NCBI RefSeq assembly: GCF_001758225.1
Contig: NZ_MAST01000003.1
Location: forward strand, 62,001 to 126,000
Direction: 5' to 3'
Length of the DNA: 64,000 nt
Source of the DNA: Humibacillus sp. DSM 29435
GTDB lineage: Bacteria; Actinomycetota; Actinomycetes; Actinomycetales; Dermatophilaceae
The number at the start of each line of letters is the position of its first letter. The stretch's first letter is position 1. The notes under the pieces were generated by a model. The model saw only the letters and a list, made by a program, of their open reading frames with translations. It did no database searches and had not been told where the DNA came from. Both the position numbers and the translations under genes were made by a program. This document shows, piece by piece, positions 27,813-37,391 of the stretch.

Positions 27813-28097
27813 TCAGAACCGGCGATCGATGCGATCCACGCTGACGACCGTCATCGAGATCCGGCTCATGATCGTCATGCGCAGGGCGTCGGGGGCACTC
27901 TCGCACCCGCACGAGCGCTTGATCAGGGCCTTGAGTGTGGTGTCGAGGTCGTACTCCTTGAGACAGGGACCGCACTCGTCGAGGTGCGCCTGGATCTTGG
28001 CGACGTCATCAGGCCCGAGCTCGCCGTCGAGGAACTCGTAGACCCGCAGCAACGCCTCGGAGCACTCCGCGCTGGGGCTGAGAGCGTGGTCGCTCAT
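27813..28097 (-). CDS. rsrA: Mycothiol-system zinc anti-sigma factor RsrA
   Basis: A 94-residue ZAS-family anti-sigma factor that holds SigR inactive until disulfide stress releases zinc. The zinc motif is H38-x3-C42-x2-C45, preceded by C12; two further Cys (C62, C64) follow in RSCGCES. The ATG overlaps the sigR stop in an ATGA junction, the classic sigR-rsrA arrangement, ensuring stoichiometric synthesis. A terminator hairpin follows. Confidence 0.95.
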   Translation of the reverse strand: MSDHALSPSAECSEALLRVYEFLDGELGPDDVAKIQAHLDECGPCLKEYDLDTTLKALIKRSCGCESAPDALRMTIMSRISMTVVSVDRIDRRF

Positions 28098-28876
28098 GAC
28101 GGGCTTCCTTCCTGGCTGGCGCGGGCCACCGCGGTCTTGCCCGCTCCGCCCTTGGCGGTCGCGGTGGCGAAACCACGCTCACCGGCATACTCGGCGAGCA
28201 GCTCGCGAAGCTGGCGGCGACCGCGGTGGAGCCGGCTCATGACCGTGCCGATCGGGGTGTCCATGATCTCAGCGATCTCCTTGTAGGCGTAGCCCTCGAC
28301 GTCGGCGAAGTACACCGCCAACCGGAACTCCTCGGGGATCGACTGGAGCGCACGCTTCACATCACTGTCGGGCAGGTGGTCGAGCGCCTCAGCCTCAGCC
28401 GACCGAAGACCGGACGAGGTGTGCGACTCGGCCCGAGCGAGCTGGTAGTCCTCCACCTGCGCGGTGTCGCTCTCCAGGGGCTGCCGCTGCTTCTTGCGGT
28501 AGCTGTTGATGTAGGTGTTGGTGAGGATGCGGTACAGCCACGCCTTGAGGTTGGTGCCGGGGCGGTACTGGTGGAAGGCGGCGTACGCCTTCGCGAACGT
28601 CTCCTGCACGAGGTCTTCAGCGTCACTGGGGTTTCGCGTCGTTCGCAGGGCCGCGCTGTAGAGCTGGTCGAGCAGCGGCATCGCCTCCCGCTCGAAGCGG
28701 CCGCGGCGCTCATCGGCGGTCTCGGAGGCGACGTCGGCACGGGCATCTGCGAGCGCGAGGTCCTCCGCCTCGTCGACGACGCGAACACCAGACTGCGCAC
28801 CGACGGCCCCCTGGGTGGCGGAGTCGAGAACAGCCGTGGCCGACGTGGGGTCGAGATTCTTGTCCTTGGTGGTCAT
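28094..28876 (-). CDS. sigR: ECF sigma factor SigR/SigH (thiol-oxidative stress)
   Basis: A 260-residue group 4 sigma factor. Region 2 is visible as [43 protein letters not shown], written here only by its ends (LVQETFAKA and [10 protein letters not shown]). Region 4 runs from [19 protein letters not shown] to [23 protein letters not shown] 28876 has GGAGG six bases upstream. About 65 residues precede region 2, an N-terminal extension recalling the longer SigR' isoform of Streptomyces, so a second internal start is possible. With rsrA it forms the regulator of mycothiol and thioredoxin genes. Confidence 0.95.
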   Translation of the reverse strand: MTTKDKNLDPTSATAVLDSATQGAVGAQSGVRVVDEAEDLALADARADVASETADERRGRFEREAMPLLDQLYSAALRTTRNPSDAEDLVQETFAKAYAAFHQYRPGTNLKAWLYRILTNTYINSYRKKQRQPLESDTAQVEDYQLARAESHTSSGLRSAEAEALDHLPDSDVKRALQSIPEEFRLAVYFADVEGYAYKEIAEIMDTPIGTVMSRLHRGRRQLRELLAEYAGERGFATATAKGGAGKTAVARASQEGSPS

Positions 28877-28917
28877 CGCCTCCCAGCCTAGCCCGCGACC
28901 GCTGGGCTGCCGTCGCG

Positions 28918-29658
28918 TCATTGGGGCGGCCCCGGTCGGGGGGCGTGGAGGTGAGATGACCATGATGGGTGCAACGGCGCCCCACCGAGCAGCATTCCCG
29001 ACAGTGACCTCTCGACGGCCGTGAGGGTCTCGAGCAGGACCGTGCGGGAGCCGGCCGGGAAGCTGTGGGCGCCTGGCACCTCGAGCAGAGTGGCACCCGC
29101 CGGCAGGTGCGGCCTGACCTCGTCCGGCGTGCCGAACGGGTCTCGAGCGCCCTGCACCACCCAGGTCGGGTCGGGTGCGAGTGCGAGCTCATCGGCCCTG
29201 CTCTTCTCGGGCCGACCCGGCGGATGCAGCGGAAAGCTCAGCAGCAGAGCGGCATCCGCCCCGGTGGACTTTGCCGTGCGACAGGCGACGCGGGCCCCCG
29301 CACTGCGCCCACCGACGACCAGGGGGCGCGGCAGCCTGCCGCGGCCCCTGGTGAGGGCGTCCAGCATCGGCACCCAGGCGGCGTCGAGCGAGGCGGGACG
29401 CCCGGCGATCCTCCGGCCGGCGACCATCCACGGCTGCTCGACGAGCACGAAAGCCCAGCCGGCGGCCACGAGAACGTCGCGGGCGACAGTGAGGTCGAGC
29501 GGCCATGAGGCGCCGAGCGAGCCACCCGCCCCGTGAGAGAGAACCACCGTGCCGTGGGCGCGCGGGGGGCGCGAGACGTGGGCACGACCGGGGCCCTCAG
29601 GGGTCGCGATCTCCCGCACGGAGACAGCCGCCCGGCTCGCGCGCAGGGCCGGCGTCAC
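28918..29658 (-). CDS. Alpha/beta-hydrolase of the dienelactone/KANL3-Tex30 type
   Basis: A ~246-residue hydrolase-fold protein. The early strand and oxyanion loop are [16 protein letters not shown]; the nucleophile elbow is [16 protein letters not shown] (GRSAG, Ser); the Asp region is [16 protein letters not shown]; the His is in EVPGAHSFP. The catalytic triad is therefore complete. Substrate is unknown. The start is either GTG 29658, five bases past the SRAP stop, or ATG 29682 overlapping that gene by 20 bases. It ends 41 bases upstream of sigR and might be cotranscribed with it. Confidence 0.8.
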   Translation of the reverse strand: MTPALRASRAAVSVREIATPEGPGRAHVSRPPRAHGTVVLSHGAGGSLGASWPLDLTVARDVLVAAGWAFVLVEQPWMVAGRRIAGRPASLDAAWVPMLDALTRGRGRLPRPLVVGGRSAGARVACRTAKSTGADAALLLSFPLHPPGRPEKSRADELALAPDPTWVVQGARDPFGTPDEVRPHLPAGATLLEVPGAHSFPAGSRTVLLETLTAVERSLSGMLLGGAPLHPSWSSHLHAPRPGPPQ

Positions 29659-29662
29659 GGCG

Positions 29663-30499
29663 TCATTCGCCGATGACCTCACCGGTCATCGGGTCGATGA
29701 CCCCCACCAGCTCGCTGGGCGGGGGCGGGTCGAGCAGGCCCGGGCCGTTGTTGCGCGTCGCGCCCACGCCGCGGCCGACGGGGTGTGCCTCGAACCGTCC
29801 CGGCCGCGCGAACTCGAGAAAGGGGCGAACCGCCTCGGGGTCCACCTCGTCGGGGTCGAGCCAGGGCTCCCACTGCTCGCGTTCGAGCACCAGCGGCTGA
29901 CGGTCGTGGATACGGTCCATCCCCGGGTCAGCGGCCGTGGTGATGATGGTGAAGGTGGTCAGCCAGGCGTTGGGGTCGTCGCGGTCGACCTCCTGGTCGC
30001 GCCAGAACTCGTAGAGCCCGGCGAACGCCACCGCGTCGCCGTCAGCACGGTGGATGAAGAAGGGCTGCTTGCGCGGCTTGCCCTTGGCGTCGAGGGCCGT
30101 CGGCGAGACCTGCCACTCGTACCACCCCTGCGCCGGCACGAGACACCGCCGGGATCGCGCCGCCTGAGCGAACGCCCCTTTGCCCAGCACCGACTCGGCC
30201 CGGGCGTTCGTCATCCGCAGACCCATCTTGAGGTCCTTGGACCACGACGGCACGAGGCCCCAGGTCAGAAGGCGTAGCTGACGGCGCGTTTCCGCCTCCG
30301 CCTCCGCCCCCCGGGAGGAGCGGGTGAGCACCACGGGGGCCTGCTTGGACGGGGCCATGTTCCAGTCGGGCTCGCCGGGCGGTGGGCTCTGCGGGTTCTT
30401 CAGCACCGAGCGCGTCGCCTCGTCGGTGCGGTCGTCGTCGACGTCGAACGCCCCGATGAGCTCATCGGGGCGAGCGCTCGCGGCGTACCTCCCACACAT
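29663..30499 (-). CDS. SRAP/HMCES-family abasic-site DNA-protein crosslink protein
   Basis: A 278-residue YedK/HMCES protein that shields abasic sites in single-stranded DNA by covalent linkage through Cys2. The start MCGRYAASARPDEL leaves Cys2 exposed after Met removal. WNMAPSKQAPVV, LLTWGLVPSWSKD, TNARAESV, RRCLVPAQGWYEW and the His of IITTAADPGMDRIHDRQPL complete the SRAP domain. The neighbourhood, SRAP divergent from an aroA-rsgA group and near sigR, matches Mycobacterium Rv3226c. Confidence 0.93.
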   Translation of the reverse strand: MCGRYAASARPDELIGAFDVDDDRTDEATRSVLKNPQSPPPGEPDWNMAPSKQAPVVLTRSSRGAEAEAETRRQLRLLTWGLVPSWSKDLKMGLRMTNARAESVLGKGAFAQAARSRRCLVPAQGWYEWQVSPTALDAKGKPRKQPFFIHRADGDAVAFAGLYEFWRDQEVDRDDPNAWLTTFTIITTAADPGMDRIHDRQPLVLEREQWEPWLDPDEVDPEAVRPFLEFARPGRFEAHPVGRGVGATRNNGPGLLDPPPPSELVGVIDPMTGEVIGE

Positions 30500-30624
30500 G
30501 GGGGCCAGCCTAAGCGGCCGACTGACGGCCGGGAACGTTGCTGGGCGGGTATGTCGCTACCGTAGGTGCCCACGGAACACGATGGCCGCGCCCGAGGGGG
30601 CCCGCGCCCGAGGAGGAAGTCTCA

Positions 30625-31140
30625 ATGATCGTTCGTCGTCTGGCCCGCCCGCTCCTGGCCTCGGTGTTCATCGCGGGAGGCATCGACGCCCTGCGCCACC
30701 CCGGTGCCCGCACCGACCAGGCTGCCCACCTGCTCCAGAAGGTGCCCGGTGACTCGGTGCCGAACGACCCTGACCTCGTGGTGCGCGTCAACGGGGCGGC
30801 GCTGTTGGGCGGTGGGCTGCTGCTCGCCACCGGGCGGCTGCCGCGTCTCGCCTCGACCATCCTGGCCGCCTCGATCGTGCCGACCACGGCGATCGAGCAC
30901 GCCTTCTGGGAGGAGAGCGACCCGGCCAAGAAGGCCCAGAGCAAGAGCCTGTTCCTCAAGAACGTCGGCCTGCTCGGGGGGCTGTTGCTGGCCAGCGTCG
31001 ACACGGCCGGCAAGCCCGGCCTCGCCTGGCGGGCCCAGAACGCCGGCAAGACCACCCGCCGTGAGGCTCGCCACGCTAAGAAGGCGGCCTCCAGAGAGGC
31101 TCGCCTGCTGGCCCATCGAGCGCAGGACGTCGTGAGCTGA
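30625..31140 (+). CDS. DoxX family membrane protein
   Basis: A 171-residue protein. The N-terminus [23 protein letters not shown] is typical of DoxX. Three further hydrophobic segments follow ([50 protein letters not shown]), then a very basic Ala/Arg/Lys tail. ATG 30625 has AGGAGGAAG six bases upstream. DoxX proteins are linked to respiratory or thiol redox membrane complexes in some bacteria. The gene runs into aroA with a 31-base gap. Confidence 0.87.
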   Translation: MIVRRLARPLLASVFIAGGIDALRHPGARTDQAAHLLQKVPGDSVPNDPDLVVRVNGAALLGGGLLLATGRLPRLASTILAASIVPTTAIEHAFWEESDPAKKAQSKSLFLKNVGLLGGLLLASVDTAGKPGLAWRAQNAGKTTRREARHAKKAASREARLLAHRAQDVVS

Positions 31141-31171
31141 GTTGGCTTCCGCACACCATCCCAGGAGGGCC

Positions 31172-32551
31172 GTGGTCCCTCAGGACAGCCGCGACGAGAC
31201 CCCCGACGGCACCAGTGACGACTGGGCCGCTCCCACCGCCGACGGGCCCCTCGATGCGACGGTGCTGCTGCCCGGCAGCAAGTCGCTGACCAACCGCTAC
31301 CTCGTGCTGGCGTCGCTCGCGAGTGAGCGATCTCGGCTGAGGGCGCCGCTCCGTTCCCGTGACACTCTGCTCATGGCAGCGGCGTTGAGGTCGCTGGGCG
31401 TACGCATCGATGACGTTGCGGCAGAGGGAGACTCCGCGGCCAGCGTGACCGACTGGGTGATCACGCCACCGCAAACCCTGACCGGTGGGGTCGACATCGA
31501 CTGTGGCCTGGCCGGAACGGTGATGCGGTTCCTGCCGGCCGTCGCAGCGCTGGCCGATGGCCGGGTGCGGCTCGACGGCGACCCACAGGCGCGCCGCCGA
31601 CCCATGGCTCCGGTCGTCGACGCCCTGCGCACGCTCGGCGCCGAGATCACCGACGACGGCTCGGGCGGTCTTCCGATCGTGGTGGCAGGCACAGGGCGGA
31701 TGCCGGGCGGCTCCGTCACGATGGACGCGTCGGCCTCCTCCCAGTTCATCTCGTCACTACTGCTCGCCGGGGCCCGCTACGACAACGGCGTGACGGTGCA
31801 CCACGACGGCAAGCCGGTACCCAGCGAGCCGCACATCCTGATGACGGTCGAGACCCTGCGCGACGCCGGCGCCATCGTCGACGACTCCGAGCCGAACACG
31901 TGGCGGGTCGAGCCGTCGGAGATCAACGGGCTCGATGTGTCGGTCGAGCCCGACCTGAGCAACGCCGGCCCCTTCGTGGCCGCTGCCCTGGTCGCTGGAG
32001 GCACGGTGCGCGTGCCGGGCTGGCCGCAGTACACCACCCAGGCCGGCGATCTCATGCGCGAGATCCTCGACGCCATGGGGGCCGACGTGCGGCTCGACCG
32101 GGCGGGCCTCACGGTCAGCGGCACCGGGGAGCTGGTCGGCATCGACATCGACCTGCACGACGCGGCCGAGCTGACGCCCACGGTGGCCGCTCTCGCGGCC
32201 CTGGCCTCGACCACGTCGTGGATCCGCGGGGTGGCCCACATCCGCGGGCACGAGACCGACCGTCTGGCCGCCCTCACCCGCGAGCTGACGGCCCTGGGCG
32301 GGGTGGTGCAGGAGACCGAGGACGGCCTGCGCCTGACTCCCGCCCCTCTGCGCGCGCTGGGCGGTGGCCGCTTCCGCAGCTACCACGACCACCGAATGGC
32401 CACCGCCGGTGCCATTCTCGGTCTGCGCGTACCCGGCCTCAGGGTCGAGAACATCGACACCACGGCCAAGACGCTGCCCGACTTCACCGGCCTATGGAAC
32501 GGCATGCTCGCCAGCGCGTCGCGCGTGGCCGACGACGCCCCGTCGCGATGA
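31172..32551 (+). CDS. aroA: 3-phosphoshikimate 1-carboxyvinyltransferase (EPSP synthase)
   Basis: A ~459-residue enzyme of the shikimate pathway. Signatures: [19 protein letters not shown] near the N-terminus, [34 protein letters not shown], and [17 protein letters not shown] near the end. GTG 31172 follows an AGGAGG only a few bases upstream; an in-frame TTG at 31142, just past the DoxX stop, is an alternative start. The ATG of rsgA overlaps its stop, so the two are translationally coupled. Confidence 0.95.
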   Translation: MVPQDSRDETPDGTSDDWAAPTADGPLDATVLLPGSKSLTNRYLVLASLASERSRLRAPLRSRDTLLMAAALRSLGVRIDDVAAEGDSAASVTDWVITPPQTLTGGVDIDCGLAGTVMRFLPAVAALADGRVRLDGDPQARRRPMAPVVDALRTLGAEITDDGSGGLPIVVAGTGRMPGGSVTMDASASSQFISSLLLAGARYDNGVTVHHDGKPVPSEPHILMTVETLRDAGAIVDDSEPNTWRVEPSEINGLDVSVEPDLSNAGPFVAAALVAGGTVRVPGWPQYTTQAGDLMREILDAMGADVRLDRAGLTVSGTGELVGIDIDLHDAAELTPTVAALAALASTTSWIRGVAHIRGHETDRLAALTRELTALGGVVQETEDGLRLTPAPLRALGGGRFRSYHDHRMATAGAILGLRVPGLRVENIDTTAKTLPDFTGLWNGMLASASRVADDAPSR

Positions 32552-33585
32552 GCCGGCGCGAGCTCGACGAGAGTGATGTGCGAGTTCGCCCCAGCCGCAA
32601 AGGGTCTCGGCCCCGAACCAAGGAGCGACCCGCCCACGCCGACGCCGTGGTGTCAATGGTCATCGGGGTCGACCGAGGTCGCTACACCTGTCTCATCCCG
32701 AAGGGCGCCCTCGGCAAGAAGGAGCCGGAGCGGGTCGTCACGGCGATGAAAGCCCGTGACATCGGGCGCACCCGGGTGGTCGTCGGCGACGACGTCGCCC
32801 TCGTGGGTGACCTCGCAGGGGGGCCGGACGCGTTGGCCCGGATCGTGCGCATCGAGGATCGCCGTTCGGTGCTGCGCCGCACGGCCGACGACACCGACCC
32901 CTACGAGCGCATCATCGTCGCCAACGCCGACCAGCTCGTCATCGTGACCGCTCTCGCTGATCCCGAGCCCCGACCCAGGATGGTCGACCGCTGTCTCGTC
33001 GCCGCCTACGACGCCGACCTCGACCCGCTGCTTGCCCTCACCAAGGCCGACCTGGTCGACCCGGCCGACTTCCTCGCGCACTACACGCCGCTCGAGGTCG
33101 CGCACGTCGTCACCTCGAGCGCGGGCGGCGAGGTGGTAGGCGTGGATGCCCTGCGAGAGAGGCTCACGGGTCGGGTCTCGGTGTTCGTCGGGCACTCCGG
33201 GGTCGGCAAGAGCACCCTGGTCAACGCTCTGGTGCCGGGAGCGTTTCGCGCGACCGGAGTCGTCAACGACACCACCGGCCGGGGTCGGCACACCTCGACG
33301 AACGCGGTGGCCCTGAGGTTGCCCGACGACCCCGACGGCTGGGTCATCGACACCCCCGGCATCCGGTCGTTCGGGCTCGCCCACATCGACGTCGACCACA
33401 TCATCGACCACTTCCCCGACCTGGCCGCGGGCACCGGCGACTGCCCTCGGGGCTGCACCCATGACGAGCCGGAGTGCGGCCTCGACGCCTGGGTCGAGGG
33501 AGGGCATGCCGGCCCCGCGGGCGTCTCGCGCCTTGAGTCGCTTCGGCGACTGCTGCGCACCCGCAACCCCGCAGAGGACCATTAG
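32548..33585 (+). CDS. rsgA: Ribosome small subunit-dependent GTPase RsgA
   Basis: A 345-residue circularly permuted GTPase acting in 30S assembly. The N-terminal OB domain is followed by G4-like [12 protein letters not shown], then the P-loop [26 protein letters not shown] and DTPGIRSFG, the permuted order of the family. The C-terminal zinc knuckle is [17 protein letters not shown] 32548 overlaps the aroA stop by four bases. In related genomes hisN normally follows at once; here a methyltransferase gene intervenes. Confidence 0.96.
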   Translation: MSRRELDESDVRVRPSRKGSRPRTKERPAHADAVVSMVIGVDRGRYTCLIPKGALGKKEPERVVTAMKARDIGRTRVVVGDDVALVGDLAGGPDALARIVRIEDRRSVLRRTADDTDPYERIIVANADQLVIVTALADPEPRPRMVDRCLVAAYDADLDPLLALTKADLVDPADFLAHYTPLEVAHVVTSSAGGEVVGVDALRERLTGRVSVFVGHSGVGKSTLVNALVPGAFRATGVVNDTTGRGRHTSTNAVALRLPDDPDGWVIDTPGIRSFGLAHIDVDHIIDHFPDLAAGTGDCPRGCTHDEPECGLDAWVEGGHAGPAGVSRLESLRRLLRTRNPAEDH

Positions 33586-33674
33586 CCGTCGGCTGGGGCT
33601 CAAATCCGTCGGCGGGGTGACAGCGCTCCCGGCAAAGGTCGAACAGCAGCGCCTTGTCGGGCGATGATGGGCTT

Positions 33675-34454
33675 ATGTCCGAGACGTTCGAGCTGATCCC
33701 CGAGACCTCTGCCGCGGAGCGCGAGGTTGCGGACCTCATGCCCATCCAAGCGGAACGGGGGCGCGCCGAGCGGGCCCGTGACTCGGTTCCACTCTGGTTC
33801 CACACCTTTGCCCTATCGCCCGGCGTCTACACGCCGGGGATTGCGCGCGATCACGTTTACCGTCTCCCCCTCCTCCACGCAGACCGCTTCGTAGGGCGCA
33901 GCGTGCTCGACATCGGAACGTTCGACGGTTTCTACAGCTTCCTGGCCGAGAGCCTCGGAGCGCGCCGCGTGGTGGCCGTCGACAACGAGCAGTACGTCAG
34001 CTGGGTGCGTGAGCGGTTCGACGTGACGTTGCCGGGCGGCGCCGGCTTTCGAGCGGTCGCCGACCTGCTGGGGTCGACGGTCGAGTACCGACAGATGGAC
34101 GCGCTCGACGTGCGCGCCCTTGATGAACGCTTCGACGAGGTGCTCTGTTTCGGCATCCTGCACCGGGTCACCAACCCCATCGCGTTGCTTCAGGCCCTCG
34201 CCGACGTTCTCAGCCCGACGGGCGAGATCGTGCTCGAGACATACGGCTCGCACCTGCCCGGTGACATCCGAGCGATTGACGTGCACGCGCCGGGGGAGGT
34301 CTACCCCCGCGACAGCTTCCTCTACTGGGGCTTCCCGGCCGAGGGCCTGCGCCAGCTGGGTCGCATCGTCGGCCTCGACGACGTCGCCGTCGTCAGCACG
34401 ACCGAGATCGACGGCCATCCTCGCATCATGGCCACGATGCGAGCCAGCCGCTGA
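33675..34454 (+). CDS. Class I SAM methyltransferase, CmoB/DUF1698-like
   Basis: A 259-residue protein. The segment WFHTFALSPGVYTPGIARDH resembles CmoB-type proteins that act on carboxy-SAM or tRNA uridine-34. The SAM-binding motif I is VLDIGTFDGFYSFLAESLGA, followed by RRVVAVDNEQY and EVLCFGILHRVTNPIALLQAL. True CmoB works with CmoA in proteobacteria and no CmoA is visible here, so the substrate is open. It has its own gaps on both sides (89 and 103 bases) and somewhat lower GC than its neighbours, suggesting later insertion between rsgA and hisN. Confidence 0.78.
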   Translation: MSETFELIPETSAAEREVADLMPIQAERGRAERARDSVPLWFHTFALSPGVYTPGIARDHVYRLPLLHADRFVGRSVLDIGTFDGFYSFLAESLGARRVVAVDNEQYVSWVRERFDVTLPGGAGFRAVADLLGSTVEYRQMDALDVRALDERFDEVLCFGILHRVTNPIALLQALADVLSPTGEIVLETYGSHLPGDIRAIDVHAPGEVYPRDSFLYWGFPAEGLRQLGRIVGLDDVAVVSTTEIDGHPRIMATMRASR

Positions 34455-34557
34455 ACAGAGTCGTCAGCACGGGTGGATGCAAGGCCCCGCTCGGCTGGCT
34501 GGGTGTTGAGCCCCGGCGGATCCACGATCGTCAGCGTCAGGCGGCTAGGTTGACCCG

Positions 34558-35358
34558 GTGACCTCATACGACGACGACCTCCGGCTCGCTCACGTTCTGG
34601 CCGATGCCGTCGAGCGGCTCACCATGTCGCGCTACCGCGCCGAAGACCTCGTCGTCGAGAGCAAACCCGACCTCACGCCCGTGACCGACGCCGACCGGGG
34701 CGCCGAAGAGCTGATTCGGATGCAGCTGAAGCGCACCCGGCCCCGCGACGCGGTCGAGGGCGAGGAGTTCGACACCACCGGGCGCGGTCAGCGCCGCTGG
34801 ATCATCGACCCCATCGACGGGACGAAGAACTTCGTGCGCGGCGTACCCGTGTGGGCGACCCTGATCGGGCTCGTCGACGACGGGCGTCCGGTGCTCGGTC
34901 TCGTGTCGGCCCCGGCCCTGCAACGACGGTGGTGGGCGGCATCCGGCTCTGGCGCCTGGACCGGTCGTTCGCTCACGTCGGCGCGGCGCATCTCCGTCTC
35001 GAAGGTCTCCGACCTGTCGGACGCCTCGCTCTCGTACTCCTCCCTCGGCGGGTGGCGTGAGCGCGGACGCGGAGCCGACTTTCTCAACCTCATGGACGAC
35101 TGCTGGCGGTCCCGGGCCTACGGCGACTTCTGGTCGTACATGCTGGTCGCCGAGGGCGCGGTCGACATCGCCGCCGAGCCCGAGCTGGAGGTCTACGACA
35201 TGGCCGCTCTGGTGACCATCGTCCAGGAGGCCGGCGGGCGCTTCACCGGCCTCGACGGCGCCGACGGCTGCTGGAGCGGCAGCGCCCTCGCCACCAACAG
35301 CCTGCTGCACGACGAGGTGCTGGCGCGCATCGGCGACGACCGGGGCGAGGATGAGTGA
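34558..35358 (+). CDS. hisN: Histidinol-phosphatase, inositol-monophosphatase family
   Basis: A 266-residue IMPase-fold phosphatase. Metal- and substrate-binding motifs: KPDLTPVTDADRGAEEL, EGEEFD (Glu), DPIDGTKNFVRGVPVWATLI and a late YDMAALVTIVQEAGG with the catalytic Asp. In actinobacteria this branch beside aroA/rsgA is the HisN-type histidinol-phosphatase of histidine synthesis. GTG 34558 is the likely start. The following GNAT gene overlaps by eight bases. Confidence 0.9.
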   Translation: MTSYDDDLRLAHVLADAVERLTMSRYRAEDLVVESKPDLTPVTDADRGAEELIRMQLKRTRPRDAVEGEEFDTTGRGQRRWIIDPIDGTKNFVRGVPVWATLIGLVDDGRPVLGLVSAPALQRRWWAASGSGAWTGRSLTSARRISVSKVSDLSDASLSYSSLGGWRERGRGADFLNLMDDCWRSRAYGDFWSYMLVAEGAVDIAAEPELEVYDMAALVTIVQEAGGRFTGLDGADGCWSGSALATNSLLHDEVLARIGDDRGEDE

Positions 35359-35926
35359 GCCCGGGCACCCCGGCCGCGCGGTCGACCCCGGCGCGGTTGA
35401 CGCGACGGTGCGCCCCGCGACGTCATCCGACGTCGACGTGCTCGCCACGGTCGCCGCGGCCACCTTCGCCCTGGCCTGCCCGCCGCACCTGACCATCGAC
35501 CGCATCGACGCCTTCATCGACGGCGTGCTCTCACGTAGCCGCTTCGAGGAGTATCTCGAAGACGCTACGAGGCGAGTGCTGCTCGCCGAGCGCAGCGGCC
35601 GCCCCCTCGGCTACGCCATGCTCGTCGATGCCGAACCGTCTGACCCCGACGTCGCCGCGGCGATCCGGCTCCGGCCGACGGTCGAGCTGAGCAAGATCTA
35701 TGTGGTTCCCGAGGCGCACGGAAGCGGCGGGGCACGGTCGCTGATGGATGCCGGTCTCGACTGGGCCCGTACGCGCGGCGCCCTCGGCGTGTGGCTCGGG
35801 GTCAACCAGCAGAACGAGCGAGCGCAGCGGTTCTACACCAAGAGCGGGTTCACGGTGGTCGGAACGAAGCGCTTTCTCGTCGGCGACCGCCACGAGGACG
35901 ACTTCGTCATGGAACGCCCGCTCTGA
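35351..35926 (+). CDS. GNAT family N-acetyltransferase
   Basis: A 191-residue acetyltransferase. ATVRPATSSDVDVLATVAAATF begins the fold. The acetyl-CoA pyrophosphate loop is LSKIYVVPEAHGSGGARSLMDAG, slightly divergent from Q/RxxGxG/A. VNQQNERAQRFYTKSGFTVVGTKRF is the terminal motif. The substrate is unknown. It overlaps the end of hisN by eight bases, and a perfect inverted repeat follows its stop. Confidence 0.88.
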   Translation: MSEPGHPGRAVDPGAVDATVRPATSSDVDVLATVAAATFALACPPHLTIDRIDAFIDGVLSRSRFEEYLEDATRRVLLAERSGRPLGYAMLVDAEPSDPDVAAAIRLRPTVELSKIYVVPEAHGSGGARSLMDAGLDWARTRGALGVWLGVNQQNERAQRFYTKSGFTVVGTKRFLVGDRHEDDFVMERPL

Positions 35927-35930
35927 CCCT

Positions 35931-35990
35931 GTACGAAAGTGGCCACTCGACCGGGTGGGGCTCGTTCCCGTCGAGTGGCCACTTTCGTAC
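35931..35990. repeat. Perfect 21-bp inverted repeat between convergent genes
   Basis: The arms 35931-35951 and 35970-35990 are exact reverse complements over 21 bases (outer GTACGAAAGTGG, inner CCACTCGAC), with an 18-base loop. It occupies almost all of the 79-base gap between the GNAT and M16 peptidase stops. There is no T-tract. It probably acts as a bidirectional terminator, but its length and the internal GTGGCCAC palindrome are unusual. Confidence 0.85.
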
Positions 35991-36005
35991 GTCGGTGAGA
36001 TGGGG

Positions 36006-37391
36006 TCAGTCGTCGGTGACGACCGTGACCTCACCGAGCCCGAGGGCTTCGAGCGGCTCGCGGTGCTGTGACGCATCACCGACGACGACGATCGTCCAGC
36101 CCGCCCCCCGCGCACCCGACCCCACGCCGGCGAGACGTGTGAAGCGCTCGTAGGCGTCGGTGACCCGGTCGCGGTCGACCGTCACCAGGTCGTGCAGGTT
36201 GGCCGTCGTGAAGGCGGTCGTCCGACCGTCCATCGCCATCCCGACCGCCTCGTCGGCGATCGCGTCGGCCGTGGCGAACCGGCCCGGTGCGGTCTTGGCG
36301 ATGTAGTCGACGCCGGCGCGAACCTCCTTCTCGGAGAAGCCGTCTCGACCCCCTTCGAGGATGTCGACGATGATGCCGATCGACTCCGCCGTGACGTCGG
36401 CCCGCACCGACCCGAACGTCAGGAAGCTGCCCCCTCCCCGTTTCGGGCGGAAGCTTGAGCGGGTGCCGTAGGTGTAGCCCTTCTCCTCGCGCAGCACGGC
36501 GTCGAGGCGGGCCGTGGGCGACCCGCCGAGCACATAAGCCAGCACGGGGTAGGGCGCCCATCCGCCCGGAGCCGACCGGTCAGGGCCGGGGGCACCAACG
36601 AGGAAGTCGCTCTGCACGGCCCCCGGGCGGTCGACGAGCACGACCCGAGAGCGGTGGTTCGCGTGCGTGGCCGACCGCTCGATGAAACGCGCGCGGGCGG
36701 GGCCGGACGGCCAGTCTGCGAGCGCAGCGTCGACGAGTGCCGGCACGTCGAGACCGCCGAGGTCTCCCGCCACCACGAGCGTCGAGCCGGATGCCGTGAC
36801 GTGCTGTCGGTAGTGGGCCGCCACGTCGTCGCGGGTGATGGTGGAGACGGTCTCCGGGGACCCTCCGGTCGGCCGTGACGACCGGTCGGTCGGGGCGTAG
36901 AAGGTTCGTACGAACTCGAGCATCGAACGGTTCGCGCCGATCGAGCGCTCCTGCTCGATCTCGGCCAGCCGACTGCGCACGTGGCGCGCCACCTCGGCCT
37001 CGCGGAACACCGGCTCGGTGAGGATCTGGCGCAACAGGTCAAGGGCCGGCTCGAGGTTGCCCTTCACGACGTCGAGATCGAGGGACAGCCCGGCATCCGA
37101 GACGCCGGCACCGTAGCCGACCCCCTTGCGCTCGAGCAGCCGGGCGAACTCCTCGGCCGTGCAGGTTTCCGTGCCCTCGTCGAGGGTGCGGGCCATGATC
37201 GTGCCGACCCCCTCACGAAGGGTCGGCTCGGAGTCGAGCGGCACCGGCACCGCGAGGCGCACCGACACGACGTACTGGCCCGGCACGTCGTAGGTGACCA
37301 GGTGCAGACCGTTGGGCAGGTCGTGGGTCGTGGCTGCGGGGAAGTGCCACGGGGCGGGGGGCGCCACGGTGGGGCGCGTGACCTGGCTCAT
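36006..37391 (-). CDS. M16 peptidase-like protein, non-catalytic partner
   Basis: A 461-residue M16-fold protein. It shares the family layout (LPNGLHLVTYDVPGQYVVSVRLAVPV at the start, HYRQHVTASGSTLVVAGDLGG mid-way, REEKGYTYGTRSSFRPKRGGG late). Where active enzymes have HxxEH this protein reads REGVGTIMARTLDEGTE, so it lacks the zinc site. The late R/Y motif (Y in GYTYGT) that helps form the substrate pocket is present. It pairs with the catalytic subunit encoded upstream, overlapping by four bases (ATGA), as in heterodimeric PqqF/MPP-like systems. Confidence 0.9.
   Translation of the reverse strand: MSQVTRPTVAPPAPWHFPAATTHDLPNGLHLVTYDVPGQYVVSVRLAVPVPLDSEPTLREGVGTIMARTLDEGTETCTAEEFARLLERKGVGYGAGVSDAGLSLDLDVVKGNLEPALDLLRQILTEPVFREAEVARHVRSRLAEIEQERSIGANRSMLEFVRTFYAPTDRSSRPTGGSPETVSTITRDDVAAHYRQHVTASGSTLVVAGDLGGLDVPALVDAALADWPSGPARARFIERSATHANHRSRVVLVDRPGAVQSDFLVGAPGPDRSAPGGWAPYPVLAYVLGGSPTARLDAVLREEKGYTYGTRSSFRPKRGGGSFLTFGSVRADVTAESIGIIVDILEGGRDGFSEKEVRAGVDYIAKTAPGRFATADAIADEAVGMAMDGRTTAFTTANLHDLVTVDRDRVTDAYERFTRLAGVGSGARGAGWTIVVVGDASQHREPLEALGLGEVTVVTDD

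Noticed and set aside
36006-37391. Decay of the first M16 gene because HxxEH is missing
   Set aside because: Non-catalytic M16 partners next to catalytic ones are normal; the frame is intact and coupled.
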